Positions 46,701 to 56,990 of a DNA stretch of 64,000 nt are shown here, piece after piece. Position 1 is the first letter of the stretch. Each line of letters starts with the position of its first letter. Under the pieces are notes generated by a model, which was not told the origin of the DNA, searched no databases, and saw only the letters and a program-made list of their open reading frames with translations. Source of the stretch: Bathymodiolus brooksi (Eukaryota > Mollusca > Bivalvia > Mytilida > Modiolidae); contig OY804576.1 in assembly GCA_963680875.1 (NCBI GenBank), positions 73,847,668 to 73,911,667 on the forward strand, read 5' to 3'. The position numbers and the translations under genes were made by a program.

Positions 46701-49700
46701 TTTGTGCACTCATTAAAAGAAAGTAATCTCGATTTTGATCGCGTGAATTAAGAAGACAGGGTTTAAAACCAAGAAAGCGTTTTGGATTATAGTTTGTTGT
46801 TATGGTGTTTAACGCTACTTTCATCAACAATATTTCAGTTATATAGTGGTGGTCAGTTTCATTGGTGGAGGAAACCGGAGAACCCGGAGAAAACCACCGA
46901 CCTGTCGCAAGTCACTGACAAACTTTATCACATAATATTGTATCGAGTACAACTCGCCATGAACTGAGTTTGAACTCACAACTTTAGTGGTGATAGACAC
47001 TAATTGCACAGGTAGTTGTAAATCCAACTACCATACGACCACGACGGCTCCTGAAAGCGTTTTAGAAACCATTATTTGTTCCATATTCTCAAAACCAACC
47101 GACTGAATTTCACATTCGGAATCATCACATTTAAACCTATTTTCAGTCATGCTCAAAAGTTTCTGATGATTCGTAGCACCAAGAAATAATTGTATTATTT
47201 TATGGGCATCTTTACGAAAAAAACAACCCGACAAGCTGCTGTTTACAGATTGCATTGTCAAGTTATCATCTGTGATAGTTGTATATTGCTTATTAGACTG
47301 TATTTTTGTCTGTTGTATTTCATCACTAAAACTATGTTGTCAATCGCAAAAATACCAATGGAGAATTAGCTTTTAAATTGGTCAAAATTATTTAGACGCA
47401 AAGATATTAATTTATTAATTTTGAATTAAGCGATACCTTTTCAGAAAGTAGCACTAATTTCAAGGCCACCTTGACTACAAATGGATATATTTTTATGTAA
47501 CTAGCTAGATGTATTTGGACAGATCAAACGTGAAATTGTTTAGTGCTTTAGGTGTTGTTTTTTTTTTTAATTATAAATGAAAGTTGTTTCTTATGTCCTG
47601 TACAGGTAGCTATGAGAAAATGGCTGATTTGAAGAAGAAATACCCAGATATAAAGATTTCACTGGCAATAGGAGGGTGGAACTATGGAGTAGGATCGTTT
47701 TCACATCTGGTAAACAACAAGACTGATGTAGAAGTGTTTGCCGCTAACGTTATTTCCTTCCTGAGGAGAATAAACTTTGATGGCTTAGATCTTGACTGGG
47801 AGTATCCAGGAAACCGAGGAAGCCCTTCAAGGGATAAACATAAATTTACTAAGTATTGTCAGGTAATACTCTATGTTGAAGTAAATTTAAAAAAAATCAA
47901 GAATGTTCACGCGAACAATGGTAAAATGTTGATACCGGTATATAAATTGTAATCGAACCACTCCAATCATTTAAATACAAGACTACCTGTTGCAGGTTTC
48001 TTAGGGAACGCGTCTTGGGCATTAAATTAGATATCTACGTTTTTATCATAAAACTGCTATCAAGTTTCGGTTTAACTGTGCAGTCTTTTGTTATAAAATA
48101 TAGAAACAGTTTTGAAAATTTGGAATATTGTAATTAAATAAGTAAATTAAAAATCGGTTTGAACGAAATTAGAAATTTCTTATATGTTGAATGGCACAAT
48201 ACATTTGACTGACCGATGGAAAAAAATAAAATTGTTTCAATTATTTCAGATGTTAAGAAATGCCTTCGAAAAAGAATCAAGATTGACTGGTAGACCTCGT
48301 TTGTTACTCACAGCTGCTGTGGCTGCTGGCGAGAAAACTATCCAAACAGCTTATGATATTGATCTGATTTCCAAGTAAGTCATTCTCCCAATTATCCTTT
48401 TTTTTCTTGCCAAGATATGGAGTTTTCAAATATATTTTTGGTAGGAAGTGTGATGTCTAGGACGTTTTCTGCGTAAAAAGAAAAGTTTGAAGATACCAAA
48501 GGGGTAATCAGTAGTCGCAAATCAAAGAACGACAGACAACACAATGGCCAAAAGAAAAAGGACACAAGGACAAACAACAATCTACATACAAAACATTACA
48601 TAGAAAACTAAAGATCGAGCAACACGATACCCACTAAAAACCGGAGGTGAACTTAGGTGATCCGGAAGGGAAAGCAGTTCCTGTCCCACTAGTTGTACCC
48701 ATCCTAAGCTAGGATTAAGTCTGATCCGTTGTTCTTTTAGGGAACTTGATTTTATTAATTTAATGTCATATGACTTACATGGAAGTTGGGAAGGCCAACT
48801 TGGACACAACAGCCCACTGTACGCACGAAGTGATGAATCAGCAGAACAGAAGAAACTAACACAGGTTATCATAAGTATAGTTTATATTCAATTGCCATAT
48901 TTTTCTTCTTCAATATTTCATTAATTTGGCCCCAAAAAATTTAATCAAATATACTACAAATGTAGTATATTCTTGGCATTATATCCACCATTATTAGACA
49001 ATTATATCTGTTCTTTGCTTCACCTCTATATGGACGTTTAGCAAATTCTTCGTTGCGGTAACAAGTCTACAATCACAGGAATTTATTAACTGCATAAAGA
49101 TATCATTTCTCCTATGTTTATTGCAATGTATATTTTCTATATATTTCTGATGATACTGCAAAAAATAATGTGTTACTATATACATGTATATACCTTATTT
49201 AGTATCTGATATTGATATCACCCAATTGTTTTTCTTTAAATCACATGCCACCTACACGGATCGCTGAGTCCAGGACCACATAATAATTTTACACATTGTC
49301 CATGCTATGTAATCTAAAGGGTTAGGGTTATGGTGTTTAGTGCCACTTTCAACATTTTTTTCAGTCATATCGTGGTGGTAAGCTGTATTGGTGGAGGAAA
49401 CCGGAGTACCAGGAGAAAACCACCGACCTGTCGCAAGTCACTGACAAACTTGATCACATACTGTTGTATCGAGTACACCTCATCATGAGCGACCCACAAC
49501 TTTCGTGGTGATAGGCGCTGATTGCACATATAGTTGTAATTTAAATGTATATTAAATCTAAATATTATCTGTTATAGGATTATGCAATAAAAATGTGGCT
49601 CAATGGAGGGGCGCCAAAGGAGAAGTTAGTTGTTGGTATGGGATTGTACGGTAGATCATTCAAGATGGCTACAAGTGATCACCATTTGGGAGCACCTGCA

Positions 49701-52700
49701 TCAGGAGCTGGAAAAGCTGGAATATACACAAAAGAAGCTGGATTTCTATCTTTTTATGAGGTTGGATTTTAGATACACGTTTTATCTAAAGACACCATGG
49801 AACCATGGCAGTTCTTCGGCACTGACATGATTCATTTTATCAGAAAACCGTCATCTTTTTATGTGTTATGTTACTTTAGGCAAAATTGAAATATTAAATA
49901 ATATTTGTGTCAAAATCAATTTCTTAAAAATATTAAAATATCACTAAAATGAAGTTTCTTTTCATTCATTGTTACATTCTTTGAAATAAGTAATTACTGT
50001 TTTCAGATTTGTCACAATCTGGCTAATGGCTGGAAAAGAATCTGGAATGATGAACAGAAGGTCCCATATGCCTATAATGGGGACCAGTGGGTTGGATACG
50101 ATGACTTAGAGAGTCTAGAAATTAAGGTTGGTTTTTAGTGAGGTTCGTGTTGTTCGATATTTAGTTGTTTGTGTAGTGTTTTGTACATCATTGTTTGTCA
50201 TTTTGACCTTTTTTTCTTTTGACCATTACATTGTCTGTTCTTCTTTGATTTACGTCTTGTGATTACCCCTTTGATATCTTTGATTTACGTCTTGTGATTA
50301 CCCCTTTGATATCTTCAAACGTTCTTTCAAACAAGTAATGCCATTTGTTGTCAGTATGGATTCTAAATAAGAGGGAACAAATATACAAAGTAATAACGTT
50401 ATTTTGATTCTAATGTTGTTATCCGATAAATATACATTTACGTGCACTGTTATCTCGAAGTCAGATGAGTCATTTCCCGTCACAACTCGAATTAAACATC
50501 TTTAGAATTCATAGTTTTGTTTACTCTGAAATACTAGGTTAATTCTTTGTTCCATTCCACTTCGAGGGAGTGAATGAGTGTCGGATGAACATGAAAAAAA
50601 TAAGAGCTGTCCCTCCATTATTTTGTATATACATGTAATTTACAATATACTTCTACTTAATATTTGGATATTTTACGACACAGGTTAACCATGTGAAAGC
50701 TAATGGACTAGGAGGCTATATGGTATGGGCCATGGACTTAGATGATACAAATGGAGGTTGTGGACTTGGTAAAAACCCTTTGCAGACCAAGTTGAAGGAA
50801 GTCTTATTAAATGATAGTGTCGCTAAACATACGACTATGCAATCACATGGTTTCAAGCCAATTCATTCATCTGATAGTGTACATACTCAACACTCATCAT
50901 CTGATGCAAAGACAGCTCAGACATCACAACCATCATCCAGTGCAAAGAAAACACAATCACCTTTAAGTGCAGATACCATACAAATGTCATCAAGTGTTCA
51001 TTCGTCACCTCCACATCATAGCATACTTCCAACAGAGAATAAATCTTCCCACAAAGCACCTAAGTGTGGAGGTTTGTAATTTTGTAAAAAGATTCAGATT
51101 CGACTTTTTTTTTACAGATATTTTGTTGGTGTTATTTGAAACAGAAAATGTATGCGACATTTTAAGGTTTCGCTTTAAATACATCATTTTTGTTCCGTTT
51201 AGGTTATAGTAGTTTTTGAAGAAAAAAAACTTCATTATTGGACATATACATTGTGCAGAAAGCTCTGAACCATTTGAGACATCTGATTCAATCAAAGTTT
51301 TTTATGGAACAATAAATCAGCTATACCGCTTACCAACGTTTTGTCAAAGAACTCAGCTACATTATCAGTGACGAGAAAAAATAATTCATGAAAGGGTCCA
51401 ACTAACAAACATATTGATTATGAAGGTCAGTTTTATTGGTGGAGGAAGCCGGAGTACCCGTAAAAAACCACCGACCTATCGTAAGTCAATGACAAACTTT
51501 ATGACATAATTAGTTTATGATGATTTTATTTGTTAAATTAACAAAAGGGATAGGACACAAGTTTTACCAACTTATGAAGTCTTCTCCCATTTACCAACTT
51601 ATGAAGTCTTCTCCCATAATATTGTATCGAATACACCTCACCATGAAAGGGGTCGATAGGCACTGATTGCACATGTATTTGTAGTTGTAAATCCAACTAC
51701 CATACGATCACTACCATATATTTATATATCATATTGGATAAAAGCATCTTCGTGCTATCTTACCTAAACGATAAAGTCGTAAGATCGCTCTTTTCCAGCA
51801 ATGAAATGACGTGATGTCAATCTATTGCACATGTGATAATATTTAGATATGACACAATATTGTTTGTCCATCAATATACGGCTTTGTGTTATGATTGTTT
51901 GTTATACATATTGGGCGATTGAATGTATACGTTACCGACGTCTATCTGACTCATATACAATGCATAGCTAGATGGTTAACTCTTCTCACAGAAAGCTAAT
52001 CTCAATCAGTGCTTATCACCACTAAAGGTGTGAGCTCGAACCCCGTTCATGGCGAGGTGTACTCGATACAATATTATGTGATAAAATTTGTCAGTGATTT
52101 ACGACAGGTCGATGGTTTTCTCCTAACACTCCGGTTTCTTCCACCAACAAAACTGACCACCACGAAATGTATACTGAAATATTGTTGAAATCTAATCTTA
52201 ATGTTATGCAGAACTTATTTAATACAAAGGTTATTGTTGTTCTGTAGCACCATTGACATGCGAGAATGGGAAATTTTATAGAGATGAATGTCATGACAAT
52301 ATATACTACCAATGTGCGAGTAATACGAGCACACTATTCCAGTGTCCTGGAGGACTTGTCTGGGACATTAAGACTGATAGCTGTAACTGGAAATATCTAG
52401 TGCACAAAAGTCCGACACATTCCAAACCAATAAAAACTACATCAACAGTTGAAGTAAAGAAACGCACTTGTGGTAAGTCGTAAACTCATGTACGTAGAGA
52501 TTAATGTAACCGAGGTTTTTTTTGGTAAGTCTTAAACTCATGTAGGTAGATTCTGATATAACCAAGACCTATGTGGTAAGTCGTAAACTCATGTAGGTAG
52601 ATGTTGATGTAAACAAGACCTTTGTTGTAAGTCGTAAACTCATGTAGGTAGATGTTGATGTAAACAAGACCTTTATGATAAGTCGTAAACTCATATAGGT

Positions 52701-54822
52701 AGATTTTGACGTAACCGAGACCTTTGTGTTAAGTCATAAACTCATGTAGGTAGATTTTGATGTAACCGAGACCTTTGTAGTAAATCGTAAACTCATGTAG
52801 GTAGATTTTGACGTAACCGAGACCTTTGTGGTAAGTCATAAACTCATGTAGGTAGATTTTGGTGTAACCGAGACCTTTGTAGTAAATCGTAAACTCATGT
52901 GGATAGAAAATGGTGTAAATTAGACCTTTATGGTAAGTCGTTAACTCATGTAGGTGGATTTTGATGTAAACAAGACCTTTATAGTAAGTCTTAAAATCAT
53001 CACTGTGGATTCTGATTTAACCGAGACCTTTGTGGTAAGTCTGAAAAACTTATATATGTAGATTTTGATGTTACCGAAGGCTTTTTTTTTGTGAGTCTTA
53101 GACTTATGTGGATAGATAATGGTGTAAACTAGAACTTTGTGGTAAGTCTGAATAACTCACGTACGTAGATTTTGATGCAAACTTTTTTGGCAAGTCTTGT
53201 ACTCATTTAGGAATATTATGATATAAACATGACTATTTTTGTAAATCTTATACACATGTAGATAGATCTTGATATCAACAAGCCTTTTGTAGCAAGTTGT
53301 AAATTCATGAAGATAGACCTTTATTTAATCATGGCCTATTGGTAAATCTTAAATTTATATTAGAAGATGCTGATGTAAACAGGACCTTTGTTACAAGTCT
53401 TAAACTAATATTGATATCTCAATTAAGTAAAGTGAAATATACAGTTATGATTTTGTATTCCGTTTTCAGCTCCTACAAATTGTGAAAATGGTCAATATTA
53501 TGCAGACAACTGTTATGACAAGATGTACTACCAGTGTCGGGATGGGGTGCCCCATCAAAAGAAATGTCCACATGGTACTAAATGGAAGCAGTCTATTACA
53601 AGTTGTGACTGGGCCAGTAAGAAAAGGTACGGTACAAATTTATAGCATATTGTTTGTTGGGTTGGAAAATGACGAACATGATATCTAATTAAAGAAAAGT
53701 TTGAGAGATACCAACATGGTAATCAGATGCCGTAAACCGACGAAGGACACAAAATTAAATGGTCAAAAGATTGATTGTCGGCTGTTTAAAACCCAGCAAC
53801 AATATATGTATATTCAGGATGACATTGGCCAAGCCAAGAGGACAAAATGATAAACAATGGTCCATAAACCACTACATACAAATCTTTTGATTGCACATGT
53901 TTGGCACCCATATTGCACGTCCTTGGTGACAAACAAAAATTGTGGCACAAGGAATGGTGGCAGATACCACAAAAACACTATGATATGGTATATGTACACA
54001 GTAATCAATGAAGCGTGTGAAATGTGTGTTATCGTGTGTAAAATGTGTTTTATCGTGTATAAGCTGTATATATACGGATGTTGAGTGTATATTGTTCAAT
54101 TCATTTCAGTTTCATGACCAAACGCACATATTCTTCATAGTTGGGCTATTTTCATGAACTACAACAAACGTTGCAAGCCAACAATGATCTTATGTAAATG
54201 ATTTCATATTTTTGAAAGATTTCGAATTTTTGTTGTGTAGCAGTTCTATAGTTGAAATGTAATGCATGAAATTTTCTTTGTAGTGTAAAGTCGGTGATAT
54301 TTCAGTAATTTTAAGCGAGTGAGTGAGTGAATGAGGGATTGTTATTTAACGCCAAATGAGCATTTTTTTTCAGCTATATTATGGCGATAACACGTTACAT
54401 TCTATGAGATAATAAAGATGTCTGCTTTGTACTGGACCAACACGCTTGGTTGTATTTTAATAGTGCTAGCTCATAGTCCGCGGGTAGAAATGTCGCTGGA
54501 CTCGGACACACGTCCTGATTTCAAGCCAACCCGTCTTTGCCCTTTCTCCTTAATTCTGCGTGTTAAGCAGAGAAGCAACAAATACCAATTTTATGGTCTT
54601 TGGTTTGATCTGAATGGGGCTCGAACACACGATCTGCCACACTCGAGGCGAGCATGTTACCCATTACACCGTCGATGTGGTTATACTAATTTTAATAGCC
54701 TAATACTCTATAATATTAGAATAAAATAGCACAAAGTTGCATTATGAATATGTTCCCACTACAAAGTACGCAATATGACTTATATCTTTTTTTCAGTTGA
54801 TGACGACGATACTGATGAATAA
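43786..54822 (+). CDS. Chitinase B: secreted GH18 chitinase with two CBM14 modules
   Basis: Tandem paralogue of chitinase A. Exons: 43786-43822, 46491-46688, 47606-47862, 48250-48374, 48741-48864, 49578-49760, 50007-50126, 50684-51071, 52248-52472, 53470-53616, 54797-54822; all phases join, 609 aa. Layout: short signal peptide ([13 protein letters not shown]...), GH18 about 20-395 ([34 protein letters not shown] with catalytic Glu144, [22 protein letters not shown]), a Ser/His/Lys-rich linker about 395-473, CBM14-1 from Cys476, a short basic linker, CBM14-2, and an acidic tail IDDDDTDE. Exons 3-7 have exactly the chitinase A lengths (257, 125, 124, 183, 120). Active-site residues are intact. 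ATG follows an acceptor directly, so a leader exon lies upstream. The last-exon choice rests on a GTAAGA donor and matching phase; using GTACGG at 53627 would instead end in AGT TGA. Confidence 0.93.
44346..44887 (+). repeat. 110-bp direct duplication in chitinase B intron 1
   Basis: 44346-44457 and 44778-44887 share GAACTACAGCTTGCTGACTTC through ATTGAAAGAAGAAATGT nearly without change. The left copy overlaps the start of a - strand frame (44197-44403) containing [20 protein letters not shown], which resembles the WNSLP..R..PSL C-terminal motif of some LINE ORFs, so the segment is probably retroelement-derived. Confidence 0.65.
45103..45404. repeat. ATT/ATC-rich microsatellite
   Basis: Runs of TTATTATTATCATTATTATTT with a longer period near 84 bases. 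In chitinase B intron 1. The 155-codon frame across it (mostly Ile, Tyr, Leu) is a composition artefact. Confidence 0.95.
47606..47862 (+). CDS. Chitinase B exon 3, catalytic exon
   Basis: 85 codons with SLAIGGW and [11 protein letters not shown] (Glu144 as proton donor). Same length and phase as the chitinase A exon. Differences cluster between the two motifs; the active-site block itself is unchanged. Confidence 0.95.
50684..51071 (+). CDS. Chitinase B exon 8: barrel end plus Ser/His-rich linker
   Basis: Encodes [14 protein letters not shown] and then a linker of about 75 residues rich in Ser, His, Lys and Gln ([37 protein letters not shown]) before PKCG. It is 72 bases longer than the chitinase A exon and has no tandem repeat, so the linker has been replaced or has diverged fast. 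Confidence 0.9.
52248..52472 (+). CDS. Chitinase B exon 9: first CBM14 module
   Basis: [32 protein letters not shown] and DSCNW, then a short Lys/Thr/Ser linker ending RTCG. The linker is basic and about half the length of that in chitinase A. The donor GTAAGTCG at 52473 is also the first unit of a tandem array. Confidence 0.9.
52473..53250 (+). repeat. 51-bp tandem repeat beginning at the exon 9 donor
   Basis: About 15 degenerate copies of GTAAGTCGTAAACTCATGTAGGTAG + ATTTTGATGTAACCGAGACCTTTGTG, decaying towards 53420. Unit starts at 52473, 52525, 52576 and 52627 show a 51-52 base period. The first unit is the functional 5' splice site of chitinase B exon 9; several later units keep GTAAGT. 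Confidence 0.9.
53470..53616 (+). CDS. Chitinase B exon 10: second CBM14 module
   Basis: [34 protein letters not shown] and TSCDWA. It ends in phase 1 at donor GTAAGA (53617), joining the final exon 54797-54822 to give IDDDDTDE and TAA. Confidence 0.8.
54797..54822 (+). CDS. Chitinase B last exon, acidic tail
   Basis: After the acceptor TTTTTTTCAG the phase-1 reading gives a completed Ile, then DDDDTDE and TAA. The phase matches all other domain-exon joints of the gene. AATAAA at 54818-54823 overlaps the stop and another is at 55051-55056; the latter is the better placed poly(A) signal. Confidence 0.65.
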
Positions 54823-55553
54823 AAACACTCTGTTGGGAACATCTGCTGGTGTTGATTTTCTTATTTAAAACAACTATATAAGTCTGTATTTTGTTGTTTT
54901 TATGCAATCTGATTATCAGCTGTTATAATGCGCTACACGACCCTTTTACATCTGACAGAACCAGCTTAGAGGTCAATTCCATATGAACTTTCGTATATAA
55001 ATACTAATTAAATATATCAACCAATCCGAGAGTTCTGTTTGCGATACAATAATAAAGTAGATCGAAATGAGCTGTTAAGAATTTGCCAGTGGTATTTTCA
55101 TTGGCTAATCCTGCCTCTAATCTGTTGCTGTCAGATGTTAGAGTGGGCGTTGTGTGTTGTAAAAGCTTATTCGAATCGATTGATTGTTATGGAACTCGTA
55201 TCAATGGTAATATATGAATATAAGTACTATGTATCAAAAAAATAACCAAGTTTATACAATATCATTATTTATTTGGTGTGCAACTTGTTTTTCTTACCAA
55301 AAACTTTTTTAGTTGAAGTATGGTTATGGTGAATTTAAGCATTTTTCACCTACAAACGACAGGCATTGTATAGCTTTTTATGTATCCGAGTAAAACAACA
55401 TAATTGAAATATCAGTGGTATTTTTTGCAGAGCCCCCATCAGATTACACATGTTTCAGTTGGTATTAAATAAAATCAGAAAAACTAACTCCTCCATTGAA
55501 AGAATACAATGGTCTTTGTTTACAAATGAGTCATATTGTTGGACAACACATGT

Positions 55554-55555
<2 letters not shown>

Positions 55556-55588
<33 letters not shown>

Positions 55589-55900
55589 GTCTGAAAATTA
55601 AACCAAACAGTGTTAGAATTAGATTTTAGAGCTGTCAAAAAAATTTTCTTCCCTCGACGGGATTTGAACTCACACCATTGTTACACTGCAGCACCATTCG
55701 CTTAGCCCTACGTCCAGCGCCCTAGACTTTTTTTTCATCCAGCTATATATATATATATACGTCTGAAAATTAAACCAAACAGTGTTAGAATTAGATTTTA
55801 GAGCTGTCAAATTTTTGTTCTTCCCTCGACGGGATTTGAACCCACACCATTGATACACTGCAGCACCATTCGCTTAGCCTTACGTCCAGCGCCCTAGACC
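55556..55900 (-). repeat. Tandemly duplicated tRNA-like SINE with AT microsatellite
   Basis: Two copies (55587-55730 and 55758-55899, about 171-base period, about six differences) each preceded by (TA)n. On the - strand each has GTCTAGGGCGCTGGACG...GGTGCTGCAG and GAGTTCAAATCCCGTCGAGG or GGTTCAAATCCCG, a clear B box. A third SINE type, distinct from SINE1 and SINE2. Confidence 0.7.
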
Positions 55901-56990
55901 ACATCCACTCCCTTAAAAAGGAGCTTCAATAATCGTAGTGTTACCTTTTCTCGTAAGGCAAATCTAGGGATATACGTAAGACATGTGTATAAGCGTGTGT
56001 AGATGGTACATATATACTTAATATTATAATTTGACATCAATCTAACTCAGCAATTTTTAATATATATATACAAAATGTATACACTTTTTTTGTATGAGTC
56101 AATCATTTTTTGATAAAAACAAACTCCATTCTAATCGAAGTATTGAAAACCAGGCTTTATTTTCTTTGTCTTTTTGTATTTCTTATGTACTTCCAAACAT
56201 TTCATTGGTATTTCTTGAAGTTGTATTTTCAGTCATACCATTTTGTAATAGGCGTTGAAGTCTTTTTTAATGTTGTATCTATTTTCACCGTGACATTGGG
56301 GTCAACAATATTCATTAAATGATTTACTATGTATCATCTAGTTCACCTATAGTAGCATCAATAGTAATGCTGTTGCTCAAAATCTGAAATTCAATTAAAT
56401 ACTGTTTGTTGCTTTTGAAACATATGATTCATTCAGTTGTATTTATAACTACCTGTGTAATCAGTGCTATCACCAATAACGTGAGTTGAATCCCACTCAG
56501 GTACGGTGTACTCGATGCAACATAATTATGTGATAAAGTTTGTCAGTGACTTGCGGCAGGTCGGTGGATTTCTTCACCAATAAAACTGACCGCCATGATA
56601 TAACTGAAATATTGTTGAAAGTGGCATTAAACACCAAATTTCTAACCCCCTTATAACATGTGTTATCAATATTAATAGCTCAGATCGACAAGGTCACCTC
56701 TTGTACGAGTTTGTTCCTTTAGAATTTGGGCAAATGCTATCTTTTGTTTTTCTGCAGTGGTACATGTTTTCTTTTTTTTTCTACATAATTCACCAAAATT
56801 GGTTCGTTTTCTAAAATACAGGATATGTAAAACAGCTTTTCCTTTGTGTTAACTGTATATAGAAATTTATTAACCTTTGCCACAGAGCGAATGAGCAATT
56901 ACTCATCTATATCATGGCAAGAACATTTTACATTCAACGAGATAATGATGTCCACTTTGTACTAGACCAACATGCTTACTGGTAGATGTA

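Noticed and set aside
53617..53645. Chitinase B ending by read-through (KRYGTNL then TAG) or splicing at 53627
   Set aside because: A better GTAAGA donor at 53617 has the phase used by every other module joint and leads to an open acidic tail; kept only as an alternative.
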